Positions 26,696 through 35,040 of a DNA stretch of 64,000 bases are shown piece after piece. The DNA comes from Actinacidiphila cocklensis (GTDB lineage Bacteria > Actinomycetota > Actinomycetes > Streptomycetales > Streptomycetaceae). The notes below the pieces were generated by a model that was not told the origin of the DNA, ran no database searches, and was given only the letters and a program-made list of their open reading frames with translations. Position numbers and translations under genes: made by a program. The stretch spans positions 1-64,000 of the forward strand of contig NZ_CAJSLV010000066.1 in assembly GCF_907177275.1 (NCBI RefSeq). Direction: 5' to 3'. Each line of letters begins with the position of its first letter. Position 1 is the first letter of the stretch.

Positions 26696-27712
26696 TCAGT
26701 CGCCCTCGCGCCGCTCGCGGGTGGCGAGCAGCCGTCGCAGCGAGTCGAGCCTGGCGGGTTCCGCGTGGCCCGCGGCCACCCAGGCGTCCAGCGCGCAGTC
26801 CTTCTCGTCGTGCGAGCAGCCGCGCGGGCACTCCTCGGTGCCGGGCTCCAGGTCGGGGAAGGCGAGGATGACCCGGGACGGGTCGATGTGGTGCAGGCCG
26901 AAGGAGCGGACGCCCGGGGTGTCGATCACCCAGCCCGCCGCGCCCTCGGGGCCGTCGCCGGGCAGCGGAAGTGCCAGGGCCGAGGTGGTGGTGTGCCGGC
27001 CGCGCCCCGTCACGGCGTTGACCACGCCGGTGGTCCGCTGGCGTTCCACCAGCGCGTTGACCAGGGTCGTCTTGCCGACGCCGCTGTGCCCGACGAAGGC
27101 GGTGACCCGGCCCGCGAGGCGCTCGCGGATCTGGTCCACCCCGCCGGTGAGGAAGTCCTCCCGGTTGGTGACCACGTAGGCCAGGTCGAGGGTGCCGTAG
27201 GTCTCCAGCAGCGGCTTCGACGGTGCCAGGTCGGACTTGGTGAGCACCAGCAGCGGGTCGAGTCCGGCGTCGTAGGCCGCCACCAGGCAGCGGTCGATCA
27301 TCCGGGGCCGGGGTTCCGGGTCGGCGAGCGCGGTGACGATGGCCAGCTGGTCGGCGTTGGCGACGACCACCCGCTCGAACGGGTCGTCGTCGTCCGCGGT
27401 CCGCCGCAGCACCGACCTGCGCTCCTCGACCCTGACTATCCGGGCCAGCGTGTCCTTGGCCCCCGACAGGTCGCCGACCACCGCGACCCGGTCGCCGACG
27501 ACCGCGGACTTGCGGCCCAGTTCGCGCGCCTTCATCGCGGTGACCTCGCGGTCGTCGACCAGCACCGTGAGCCGGCCGCGGTCCACGGTCAGCACCATGC
27601 CCTCGGCCGCGTCCTCGTGCTTGGGCCTGATGGTCGTACGCGGCCGGGTGCCCCTGCTGTTGGGGCGGACCCTGATGTCGTCCTCGTCCGGGTTCTTGCC
27701 GTAGCGCCGCAC
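26696..27712 (-). CDS. rsgA: ribosome assembly GTPase RsgA
   Basis: A 338-residue circularly permuted GTPase that tests and matures the small ribosomal subunit. N-terminal OB fold about 20-105, then permuted G motifs: the NKxD equivalent LTKSD near 150, GHSGVGKTTLVNAL (P-loop) near 205, and a DTPGVRSFGL switch near 265. The C-terminal zinc knuckle has CPRGCSHDEKDC near 295 with Cys/His ligands. It starts with GTG three bases after the aroA stop, so the pair is very probably co-transcribed, an order common in actinomycetes. Confidence 0.92.
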   Translation of the reverse strand: MRRYGKNPDEDDIRVRPNSRGTRPRTTIRPKHEDAAEGMVLTVDRGRLTVLVDDREVTAMKARELGRKSAVVGDRVAVVGDLSGAKDTLARIVRVEERRSVLRRTADDDDPFERVVVANADQLAIVTALADPEPRPRMIDRCLVAAYDAGLDPLLVLTKSDLAPSKPLLETYGTLDLAYVVTNREDFLTGGVDQIRERLAGRVTAFVGHSGVGKTTLVNALVERQRTTGVVNAVTGRGRHTTTSALALPLPGDGPEGAAGWVIDTPGVRSFGLHHIDPSRVILAFPDLEPGTEECPRGCSHDEKDCALDAWVAAGHAEPARLDSLRRLLATRERREGD

Positions 27713-27715
27713 TGG

Positions 27716-28987
27716 TCAGCCCCGCCCCGCCGGTAGGTCCAGCATCGCCGTCCACAGCTCCGGGAAGTCCGGCAGCGTCTTGGCGGTCGTCGCCACGTTC
27801 TCCACCCGGACGCCCTCGACGGCCAGGCCGACGACCGCGGCCGCGGTGGCCAGCCGGTGGTCCTCGTAGGTGTGGAAGTCGCCGCCGTGCAGCGGACGCG
27901 GGCGGATGCGCAACCCGTCGTCGGTCTCGGTGACGTCGCAGCCCAGCTCGCCCAGCTCCTTGGCCAGCGCCGCGAGCCGGTCGGTCTCGTGCAGCCGCAG
28001 GTGGGCGATGCCGGACAGCAGCGACTCGCCCTCGGCGAGCGCGGCGACCGCGGCGATCACCGGGGTCAGCTCGCCCACGTCGTGCAGGTCGGCGGTGATG
28101 CCCCGGATGCGGCCGGTGCCGCGGAAGGTCAGCGCCCGGTCGGTCTGCTCGTAGGAGCCGCCCATCCGGGTGAAGATCTCCCGCAGCGCGTCACCCGGCT
28201 GGGTGGTGCGCCGCGGCCAGTCGGGGATGGTCACCGAGCCGCCGGTGACCAGGGCCGCGGCCAGGAAGGGTGCCGCGTTGGACAGGTCGGGCTCGACCGT
28301 GAGGTCCCGGCCGAGCAGCGCGCCCGCGGTGACCCGCCACACGTTCCGCGTGCCGCCGTCCTGCGGGGCGTCGACCCGGGCACCTGCCTTGCGCAGCATG
28401 TCCACGGTCATCCGGATGTGCGGCACCGAGGGCAGCGTACGGCCGGTGTGCCGGACTTCCAGGCCCTTGTTGAAGCGCGGTCCCGACAGCAGCAGGGCGC
28501 TGACGAACTGCGACGAGGAGGACGCGTCGACGTCGACAGCGCCGCCGGTCAGCGACCCCGCTCCGTACACGGTCAGCGGCAGCGAACCGCGGCCCTCGTC
28601 GTCTATCCGCGCGCCCAGGCTGCGCAGCGCGTCGATCACCCCGCCCAGCGGGCGCTCGTACGCCCGCGCGTCGCCCTCGAAGCGGACCGGGCCGTCGGCC
28701 AGCGCGGCCACCGGCGGCAGGAAGCGCATCACCGTGCCGGCGTTGCCGACGTCGACGGTGGCGGGTCCGTGCAGCCCGGCCGGGATGATACGCCAGGCCT
28801 CGCCGCCGTCGGGGTTGACCGTCTCGTCGATCTGCACGCCCATCGTCCGGAGTGCGTCGGCCATCAGGACGGTGTCCCGGCTGCGCAGCGGCCGCCGCAC
28901 CCATCCGGGTTCCGACGAGTGCGCGGCCAGCACCAGGGCGCGGTTGGTCACCGACTTCGATCCCGGCACCGTGACGGTCGCGTCCAC
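27716..28987 (-). CDS. aroA: 3-phosphoshikimate 1-carboxyvinyltransferase (EPSP synthase), 5' end in doubt
   Basis: AroA condenses shikimate 3-phosphate with phosphoenolpyruvate in the chorismate pathway. The 423-residue frame holds the full two-domain fold: VPGSKSVTNRALVLAA (residues 7-22), GNAGTVMRFLPPVAAL near 80, DVDASSSSQFVSALLL near 152, an ExD(R)LA motif (LHETDRLAAL) near 320 and EDHRLATAAAVVGL near 370. The in-frame start is GTG 28987 with no ribosome site. The natural N-terminus probably begins at ATG 29048 (MSDSAAHSPP...), but a run of nine G at 29018-29026 puts that start out of frame; one extra G would join them. This may be a sequencing error, a true frameshift or slippage. Operon with rsgA. 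Confidence 0.9.
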   Translation of the reverse strand: MDATVTVPGSKSVTNRALVLAAHSSEPGWVRRPLRSRDTVLMADALRTMGVQIDETVNPDGGEAWRIIPAGLHGPATVDVGNAGTVMRFLPPVAALADGPVRFEGDARAYERPLGGVIDALRSLGARIDDEGRGSLPLTVYGAGSLTGGAVDVDASSSSQFVSALLLSGPRFNKGLEVRHTGRTLPSVPHIRMTVDMLRKAGARVDAPQDGGTRNVWRVTAGALLGRDLTVEPDLSNAAPFLAAALVTGGSVTIPDWPRRTTQPGDALREIFTRMGGSYEQTDRALTFRGTGRIRGITADLHDVGELTPVIAAVAALAEGESLLSGIAHLRLHETDRLAALAKELGELGCDVTETDDGLRIRPRPLHGGDFHTYEDHRLATAAAVVGLAVEGVRVENVATTAKTLPDFPELWTAMLDLPAGRG

Positions 28988-29220
28988 GGCACCGGGCGCG
29001 GTGGGGGCGGCCCACCAGGGGGGGGGAGTGCGCGGCGCTGTCGCTCATGAGGCCCAGCGTAGTGGCTCGGGTACGGGGAGATAAGTCGGCGAATGAGCCG
29101 AAACCTCCCGGAAATCGAAGATCGCTCGAAGGCCGCCGAGAGTGGAATGTCCCATTCGGGGACGCGCGGAGTCATCTCCTGGCCGTCGCAAGGGCATCAG
29201 GACCGGACCGGTCGTGCGGG

Positions 29221-29934
29221 TCAGCGGGCCAGCAGCCAGCGCCCGCCGCCGACCAGCGAGCACACCGCGACCCCGTAGAAGAACAGCAGCCACAGCGCGG
29301 CCGGGGTGCGGGTCAGCCGGGCCAGCTGGTCCGCGTCCGACGAGCCGCTGCGGTCCCTGCGCCGGCTGCCCTGCAGTTCGGCGACCGGCCGGGCGCCTCC
29401 GACCAGCAGGAACCAGACCACGAGATACGCGAAGGCCGCCTGCACCTGCGCCTTGGTCAGCCACGACACGAGCAGGAACAGCGCGCCGGTCAGCACCACC
29501 GTCAGCGCCCCGTACGCGTTGCGGATCATGACCAGCATCACCAGCAGCAGCGCCGTCGCCCCCCACAGCAGCGCGGTTATGTGCCCGGCGGCCAGCAGGG
29601 CCGCGCCCGCCAGGCCCAGCAGCGGCGGCGCCGTGTAACCGGCCGCGGCGGTCAGGATCATGCCCAGGCCGTGCGGTTTGCCGCGGGAGACCGTCAACCC
29701 GGAGGTGTCGGAATGCAGCCTTATGCCGTCGAGTCGCCGCCCGCTGAGCAGGGCCACCAGGCCGTGCCCGCCCTCGTGCGCGATCGTCACCGCGTTGCGC
29801 ACGATCCGCCACACCCCGCCGGACAGCACCGCCGCCAGCGCCACCACCGCGGTCGCCCCGATCAGCCAGCGCGGCGGGTCCGCCTGCGCCCCGGTCAGCC
29901 GGTCCCACATCTCGCTGATGTTCGCGACGTTCAT
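29221..29934 (-). CDS. M50-like integral membrane metallopeptidase
   Basis: A 237-residue membrane protein with about six TM helices. The zinc motif HEGGH (near residue 53) sits in a helix, as in the M50 site-2-protease group; the third ligand may lie in a later helix, as no clear NxxPxxxxDGG motif is visible. GRRLDGIRLHSDTSGLTVSRG follows the zinc helix and is typical of the M50B-like (peptidase_M50B) actinobacterial family. Substrate unknown. ATG 29934 is divergent from the SRAP gene. Intramembrane proteolysis is inferred only from the motif. Confidence 0.8.
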   Translation of the reverse strand: MNVANISEMWDRLTGAQADPPRWLIGATAVVALAAVLSGGVWRIVRNAVTIAHEGGHGLVALLSGRRLDGIRLHSDTSGLTVSRGKPHGLGMILTAAAGYTAPPLLGLAGAALLAAGHITALLWGATALLLVMLVMIRNAYGALTVVLTGALFLLVSWLTKAQVQAAFAYLVVWFLLVGGARPVAELQGSRRRDRSGSSDADQLARLTRTPAALWLLFFYGVAVCSLVGGGRWLLAR

Positions 29935-30045
29935 TCGGCGCCCATTCCCTCACGTCCTCCGCCACGGCTCCGGCCGTGCGCTTCCTTCGTACGTCCTTGC
30001 GATCCGCCCGCCGTCCGGGCCGGTGGTCGTGGCAGTCTGGCACCC

Positions 30046-30885
30046 ATGTGCGGTCGATATGCGGCGAGCCGGAAACCAGAAGACCTTACGGGCCTCTTCG
30101 GGGTCACGAAGTGGGACCCCACCGAGGCGCTCGCCCCGGACTACAACGTGGCGCCGACGAAGGACGTCTATGTCGTACTGGACCGTCCGGTGCGGGACTC
30201 CGGTTCCCCGGACCCGGTGCGCCAGCTGCGCGTGCTGCGCTGGGGCCTGGTGCCGTCCTGGGCGAAGACCCCGGACGTGGGGGTGAAGATGATCAACGCG
30301 CGGGCCGAGACCGTGGCGGAGAAGCCGTCCTTCCGCCGCGCCCTGGCCGCCAGGCGCTGCCTGATACCGGCCGACGGCTATTACGAGTGGGTGACCGCGG
30401 CCGGCGAGCTGCAGCTGGAGCAGGAGGGCCGGCGCAAGCGGCCCCGCAAGCAGCCGTACTTCGTGACGCCCGCCGACGGCTCGGTGATGGCGATGGCCGG
30501 GCTGTACGAGTTCTGGCGGGACCGCACGCTGCCCGACGACCACCCGCGGGCCTGGTGGACCACCTGCACGGTGGTCACCACCGCCGCCGAGACCTGCGCG
30601 CTGGCCGGCTACGAGGGCCGCGGGCCGCGCGCGCTGGCCGACATCCACCCCCGGATGCCGCTGATGATCACCGCCGACCGGTGGGACGCCTGGCTCGACC
30701 CGGCCACCACCGAGCCCGACGCGCTGCGCGGCCTGCTGGCCCCCGGCCTTCGGGAGGGGGGACCCCAGCCCCCCGAGAGCCTGATGCGGGCCTATCCGGT
30801 GGGCACCGCTGTGAGCAATGTCGCGAACAACGGGCCCGAGCTGCTCGACGAGCTGGCGGCGCCCGAGGAGGAGACACTTTTCTGA
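30046..30885 (+). CDS. SRAP family abasic-site protein (YedK/HMCES-like)
   Basis: A 279-residue SOS-response-associated peptidase family protein, which covalently traps abasic sites in single-stranded DNA through Cys2. Visible motifs: MCGRYA at the N-terminus (catalytic Cys2), a conserved Asn (NVAPT) near 31, INARAETVAEKPSF near 85, the PADGYYEW active-site segment near 110 (Glu) and HPRMPLMI (His) near 202. A CAGTCT hexamer ends seven bases before ATG 30046, suggesting a leaderless transcript. Around residue 236 the sequence carries an odd G/P-rich stretch (LREGGPQPP) encoded by a G-run/C-run palindrome. Its stop shares one base with the next start. Confidence 0.9.
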   Translation: MCGRYAASRKPEDLTGLFGVTKWDPTEALAPDYNVAPTKDVYVVLDRPVRDSGSPDPVRQLRVLRWGLVPSWAKTPDVGVKMINARAETVAEKPSFRRALAARRCLIPADGYYEWVTAAGELQLEQEGRRKRPRKQPYFVTPADGSVMAMAGLYEFWRDRTLPDDHPRAWWTTCTVVTTAAETCALAGYEGRGPRALADIHPRMPLMITADRWDAWLDPATTEPDALRGLLAPGLREGGPQPPESLMRAYPVGTAVSNVANNGPELLDELAAPEEETLF

Positions 30886-31589
30886 TGGACGCACCGCCCG
30901 CCCCCGCCGCCACCCGCACCGAAGAGGTCGCCACCCCGCTGGGACCCGCACGGATCAGCTGGTACGGCACGGGCCGGCCGCGCAGCGTGCTCGCGCTCGG
31001 CCATGGCGCGGGCGGCGGCATCGAGGCGCGCGACCTGGTCGCGCTGGCCGCCGCGCTGCCGGCGGCCGGCGTGGTCGTGGCCCTGGTGGAGCAGCCCTGG
31101 CGGGTCGCGGGCCGCAGGCTCGCCCCCGCGCCCGCGACCCTGGACACCGGCTGGGCCGCGCTGTGGCCGGCGCTGGCCGAGCCGGGCCTGCCGGTGGTCG
31201 CGGGCGGGCGCAGCGCGGGCGCCAGGGTCGCCTGCCGTACCGCGGAGAAGCTGGGCGCCGCCGCCGTCCTGGCGCTGGCCTTCCCGCTGCACCCGCCGGG
31301 CCGCCCGGCCTCCTCCCGCGCCGCGGAGCTGACCGCGGCCGCCGGCGTCCTGCCGCTGCTGACCGTGCAGGGCGGGCACGACCCGTTCGGGCGCCCAGGC
31401 GAGTTCCCCTCCGCCCACGCGCCGGTGGAGGTGCCGTACGCCGACCACGGCTTCGGCGTGCCCAAGCGGGCCGACATCACCGCGGAACAGGCGCTCGCGG
31501 TGCTCACCGGGGCCGTCACCGACTGGCTGGCGGGCCTCGGACACGCAGAGCCGCGGCCCGCCGCCGCACCGTCTCCACCCCGGGAATGA
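30885..31589 (+). CDS. alpha/beta-hydrolase, Tex30/KANL3-like
   Basis: A 234-residue predicted hydrolase. The oxyanion loop is LGHGAGGG near residue 37; nucleophile elbow GGRSAGARVA near residue 106 (Ser in GRSAG); acid in VQGGHDPFG near residue 165; His in YADHGF near residue 186. These fit the compact dienelactone-hydrolase-like Tex30/KANL3 family. Substrate unknown. Its ATG shares one base with the SRAP stop (TGATG), so translation is coupled. The last codons overlap the -35 element of the sigR promoter. Confidence 0.82.
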   Translation: MDAPPAPAATRTEEVATPLGPARISWYGTGRPRSVLALGHGAGGGIEARDLVALAAALPAAGVVVALVEQPWRVAGRRLAPAPATLDTGWAALWPALAEPGLPVVAGGRSAGARVACRTAEKLGAAAVLALAFPLHPPGRPASSRAAELTAAAGVLPLLTVQGGHDPFGRPGEFPSAHAPVEVPYADHGFGVPKRADITAEQALAVLTGAVTDWLAGLGHAEPRPAAAPSPPRE

Positions 31590-31608
31590 CGACACCGGCA
31601 GCAGTGTT
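31582..31608 (+). promoter_or_regulatory. SigR-dependent autoregulatory promoter
   Basis: GGGAAT (31582-31587), exactly 18 bases, then GTT (31606-31608): a perfect match to the SigR consensus. It overlaps the stop codon of the upstream gene and lies about 60 bases before the extended SigR start, as in the known feedback loop of S. coelicolor. Confidence 0.85.
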
Positions 31609-31665
31609 GTGCCAGGCGGAAGACGCAAAAAGCAGTGACGAGGCTTTGGTGAGAGAGGCATCCGC

Positions 31666-32532
31666 ATGGTTTCAGCCGCATGCCGGCCCCGGGCAGAGGC
31701 CACCGCTCAGTCGGCGGTCGCCGCACCGTTCGTGAACTGGGCCGAGTGGCCCGCCGCGGGCGACGGCAAGGACGTTGGCAAGGGCGGATCGGGCGCGTCA
31801 CTCGCCAGTGCAATATCCTCCGAGACGAGCGTGTCCGCTTTGGGACTCGCTGGCGTTTCTGAGGAGGTGGGTCCGGTCACCGGCACCGACGACAGCACGG
31901 CGGGAACCGCGGGTGCGTCCGGTCAGGCATCGCAGGAGAGCAGCACGGAGCGCACCGAGCGCTTCGAGCGGGACGCCCTCGGGTTCCTCGACCAGATGTA
32001 CTCGGCCGCGCTGCGGATGACCCGCAATCCGGCCGACGCGGAGGACCTGGTGCAGGAGACGTACGCGAAGGCGTACGCGTCCTTCCACCAGTTCCGTGAG
32101 GGCACCAATCTGAAGGCCTGGCTCTACCGCATCCTCACCAACAGCTTCATCAACTCCTACCGCAAGAAGCAGCGTGAACCGCTGCGCAGCGGTTCCGAGG
32201 ACATCGAGGACTGGCAGCTCGCCCGTGCCGAGTCGCACATGTCGACGGGTCTGCGCTCCGCGGAGGCGCAGGCGCTCGACCACCTGCCCGACTCGGACGT
32301 GAAGGCGGCGCTGCAGGCGATCCCGGAGGAATTCCGCATCGCGGTGTATCTCGCGGACGTCGAGGGCTTTGCCTACAAGGAGATCGCGGACATCATGGGA
32401 ACGCCCATCGGCACGGTGATGTCCCGACTGCACCGCGGGCGTCGTCAGCTGCGCGACCTGCTGGAGGACTACGCCCGTGACCGCGGGCTCGTCCCGGCGG
32501 GCGCGGGAAGTGAGAAGGGCGCGGATTCATGA
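31666..32532 (+). CDS. sigR: thiol-stress ECF sigma factor SigR, with extended N-terminus
   Basis: The ECF sigma factor of the disulphide-stress response. Region 2 includes DALGFLDQMYSAALRMTRNPADAEDLVQETYAKAY (about residues 104-138). Region 4 includes LQAIPEEFRIAVYLADVEGFAYKEIADIMGTPIGTVMSRLHRGRRQL (about 223-268). The long form starts at ATG 31666 after a GAGAGAGG site; the SigR form homologous to the short S. coelicolor protein starts at GTG 31867 (VGPVTGTDD), 67 residues later. In S. coelicolor an N-terminally extended, unstable isoform is made from the SigR-dependent transcript; the same layout is visible here. It overlaps rsrA by four bases. Confidence 0.95.
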   Translation: MVSAACRPRAEATAQSAVAAPFVNWAEWPAAGDGKDVGKGGSGASLASAISSETSVSALGLAGVSEEVGPVTGTDDSTAGTAGASGQASQESSTERTERFERDALGFLDQMYSAALRMTRNPADAEDLVQETYAKAYASFHQFREGTNLKAWLYRILTNSFINSYRKKQREPLRSGSEDIEDWQLARAESHMSTGLRSAEAQALDHLPDSDVKAALQAIPEEFRIAVYLADVEGFAYKEIADIMGTPIGTVMSRLHRGRRQLRDLLEDYARDRGLVPAGAGSEKGADS

Positions 32533-32813
32533 GTTGCGGCAACGCGCATGAGACGGACTGCTCGGAGGTGCTCGGCCACCTCTACGAATATCTCGACAAC
32601 GAGATGTCCGACGATGCTTGTACGAAGTTCAGGCAGCACTTCGAGGAGTGCCACCCCTGCCTGGAGAAGTACGGGCTCGAACAGGCCGTGAAGAAGCTGG
32701 TCAAGCGGTGCTGCGGCTCCGACGACGTACCGACCGACCTGCGGTCGAAGGTGATGATGCGGATCGAGATGATCCGCGCGGGCGAGTCGTCGGCGGCTGA
32801 GCCGGCGTCCTAG
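32529..32813 (+). CDS. rsrA: zinc-binding anti-sigma factor RsrA
   Basis: A 94-residue ZAS-family redox switch that binds SigR when reduced. The ligand and redox residues fall at the same positions as in S. coelicolor RsrA: Cys3, His7, Cys11, Cys31, His37, Cys41 and Cys44, plus the Cys61-Cys62 pair. The HxxxCxxC motif is HFEECHPC. Oxidation forms a disulphide, releases zinc and frees SigR. Its ATG overlaps the sigR stop (ATGA), giving coupled, near-stoichiometric synthesis. Slightly shorter at the C-terminus than the S. coelicolor protein. Confidence 0.95.
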   Translation: MSCGNAHETDCSEVLGHLYEYLDNEMSDDACTKFRQHFEECHPCLEKYGLEQAVKKLVKRCCGSDDVPTDLRSKVMMRIEMIRAGESSAAEPAS

Positions 32814-33110
32814 CCCGGTGCGTCCCGGCCAGGCCCGGCGGCTGTCAAGGCCCATACCGGTGAGGTCGCCCGTACGGGCGTAAAGCGAGCGTTCCGCGGC
32901 TCCGCGGCGGGCGCGGTCCTATCGTCCTGAGTCCCGAGGGGATTTCCCCCCGGGGCGCCCAGGGGCTCCGATGGGGCCGCGCCCGCCGCGTGTCTGCCGG
33001 AGGAGGCCGCTCGCCGTGCCGATGCCGTACGACGCCGGTTCCCGCCGCACGACTCCCCGCACGAGGGGCACAGAATCCTTTCTGCCCCGGCCGGCCGACA
33101 GGACCCGGCG

Positions 33111-33725
33111 GTGAGCCTGGTCACGGCGCTGGTCGCCGCCATGCAGCTCAAGGACCCCTACACCCGCGGCCACGGCGACCGGGTCGGCCAGGCCAGCGCG
33201 CTGATCGGGGCCGAACTGCGGCTCGCCGACGACCTGGTGGCCGCGCTGCGGCTCGCGGGCACCCTGCACGACATCGGCAAACTCGGCGTCCCCGGCGGCC
33301 TGTTGCGCAAGCCCGGGCCCCTCACCGCCGCCGAGCGGGAGACCGTTCAGCGCCACCCCGGGCACGGCTACGCGCTGGTCCGCGGCTCCGAAGTGCCCGC
33401 GGTGGCCCGGGTGGCCGTACTGCACCACCACGAGCGCCTCGACGGCGGCGGCTACCCGCACGGCCTCGCCGGGCGGCGCATCCCCTGGCCGGCCAGGATC
33501 GTCGCCGTGGCCGACGCGCTCGACGCCATGACCTCCACCCGCAGCTACCGCCAGGCCCGCCCGGTGCCCGCCGCGCTGGCCGAGCTGCGGCGCTGCGCGG
33601 GCAGCCAGTTCGACCCCTCGGTGGTCGCCGCGCTGACCCGCGCCCTGGCCCGGCACCCGTGGCCGCCGCCGGTGCCGCTGCCGGGGCTTCCCGCGGCCCA
33701 CAGGGGCCGGTCCGCGCGCCTGTAG
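33111..33725 (+). CDS. HD-GYP domain phosphohydrolase
   Basis: A 204-residue protein that is essentially one HD-GYP domain: His-Asp at 53-54 (LHDIGKLGVP), a HPGHG helix near 82 and HHHERLDGGGYP (105-116) carrying the GYP motif. HD-GYP enzymes hydrolyse cyclic-di-GMP or related dinucleotides. In streptomycetes c-di-GMP controls development through BldD, so a signalling role is plausible but not shown. The GTG start at 33111 has AGGA seven bases upstream. The frame is open back to 32931 without a canonical start, and that segment (HDSPHEGHRILSAPAGRQ) could be coding from a CTG, so the N-terminus is uncertain. Confidence 0.78.
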   Translation: MSLVTALVAAMQLKDPYTRGHGDRVGQASALIGAELRLADDLVAALRLAGTLHDIGKLGVPGGLLRKPGPLTAAERETVQRHPGHGYALVRGSEVPAVARVAVLHHHERLDGGGYPHGLAGRRIPWPARIVAVADALDAMTSTRSYRQARPVPAALAELRRCAGSQFDPSVVAALTRALARHPWPPPVPLPGLPAAHRGRSARL

Positions 33726-34038
33726 GCCGAACGGGTGAGGCCCGCTCACCCGGGTGCCCGTCACGCGCCTCACCTGGGCATGGTTGGATGCCCACGGGGA
33801 TGGCAAGGAGGCAGGGTGAGGGACGCCGCGGGACGCCGGCGGTGAAGGGCACCGGGTCGGGCTGAGACGACGGCCAAAGTGTGCAAGGTTGGTGTCGTAC
33901 CCGCCTGTCCGACGACGTGCGGGCGGTACGAGAAGGGGCCGCACTGAGGTGGTGCGGGTCCCCCCGGGGGACGTGATCGTGGTGCGGGAAGGCGACGTCC
34001 TGGCAGTGATCGGCTGAGCGGGCAGGCGGGTAACGACG
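33726..34038 (+). other. intergenic region with a possible 22-residue ORF
   Basis: No standard gene is visible. A short frame at 33949-34017 (GTG GTG ... TGA) encodes a Val-rich 22-residue peptide, VVRVPPGDVIVVREGDVLAV plus IG, ending 21 bases before the TTG start of the TPR gene. It has no clear ribosome site. It could be a leader peptide, or nothing. Confidence 0.25.
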
Positions 34039-35040
34039 TTGAAGATCTTCGGCAGAGTGCGGCACCGGCCGTCGCCCACGTGGCGCCAGGCCACTGACCA
34101 GGCGTTCTCGCTGATCGACGACGGCCGCTACGAGGACGCGGGCGCCCTGCTGACCCGGGCCGCCGACCTGGAGCCATGGCTCTCCGAGTCCTGGTACAAC
34201 CTGGCGCTGCTGCACAAGTTCCGGCACGACTGGGCGCAGGCCAGGATCGCCGGGCTGCGGGCCGTCGCCCTGCTCGACCGCCCCGTCGGCGCCCCCGACT
34301 GGTGGAACCTGGGCATCGCCGCCACCGCGCTCCAGGACTGGCCGCTGGCCCGCCGCGCCTGGCAGGCGTACGGCCTGCGGATGCCGGCCGGCACCGGGGC
34401 GCGCAGCGGCGAGGAGTCGGCGAGGCTGCCGCTGGGCAGCGCGGCCGTGCGGCTCTCGCCCGAGGGCGAGGCCGAGGTCGTGTGGGGTCGGCGGCTCGAC
34501 CCCGCGCGGGTCGAGGTGCTGTCCATCCCGCTGCCGTCCTCCGGGCGGCGCTGGGGCGAGGTGGTCCTGCACGACGGGGTGCCGCACGGCGAGCGGGACA
34601 CCGCGGGGCACGGCGGCGGATCGGTCTACCCGGTCTTCGACGAGATCGAGCTGTGGGCGCCCTCGCCCGTGCCGACCTGGCTGGTGCTGCTCGAAGCGGA
34701 CACCCCGGGCGACCGGGACGCGCTGGAGCGGCTCGCGGCGGACGCGGGCTACGCCGCGGAGGACTGGTCCTCGTCGGTCCGCCTGCTGTGCCGCACCTGC
34801 TCCGAGAGCCGGATGCCCACGGATGACGGGACGGCGGCGCGGGACCCGCACGACCACGGTGAGCCCGGTCACCCCGGGCACCTCAGCCACCTGAGCGAGC
34901 ACGGCTCGGGCGATCACTGGTCGCCCGAGCGGGAGTGCGGGGTCGCGGCCCCCGCGGGCCTCGTCCGCGGCCTCCTGGACGGCTGGGTCGCCGACTCGCC
35001 CTCCACGCGGGCGTGGCGCGACCTGGAAGAGGTCTGCTGA
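34039..35040 (+). CDS. TPR-containing protein, unknown function
   Basis: A 333-residue cytoplasmic protein. Two or three TPR helices occupy about residues 15-105 (AFSLIDDGRYEDAGALLTRAADLEPWLSESWYNLALLHKF; WWNLGIAATALQDWPLARRAW). Then comes a beta-rich domain with AEVVWGRRLDPARVEVLSIPLPSSGRRWGEVVLHDG (near 155), a CRTCSES pair near 255 and a His/Asp/Gly-rich segment near 275-295 that could bind metal. The start is TTG 34039. The family is found across streptomycetes without assigned role. Expression may be linked to the short frame just upstream. Confidence 0.78.
   Translation: MKIFGRVRHRPSPTWRQATDQAFSLIDDGRYEDAGALLTRAADLEPWLSESWYNLALLHKFRHDWAQARIAGLRAVALLDRPVGAPDWWNLGIAATALQDWPLARRAWQAYGLRMPAGTGARSGEESARLPLGSAAVRLSPEGEAEVVWGRRLDPARVEVLSIPLPSSGRRWGEVVLHDGVPHGERDTAGHGGGSVYPVFDEIELWAPSPVPTWLVLLEADTPGDRDALERLAADAGYAAEDWSSSVRLLCRTCSESRMPTDDGTAARDPHDHGEPGHPGHLSHLSEHGSGDHWSPERECGVAAPAGLVRGLLDGWVADSPSTRAWRDLEEVC

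Noticed and set aside
31666..31866. A separate gene upstream of sigR
   Set aside because: The frame is continuous with SigR and matches the known extended-isoform layout, so it is treated as an N-terminal extension.
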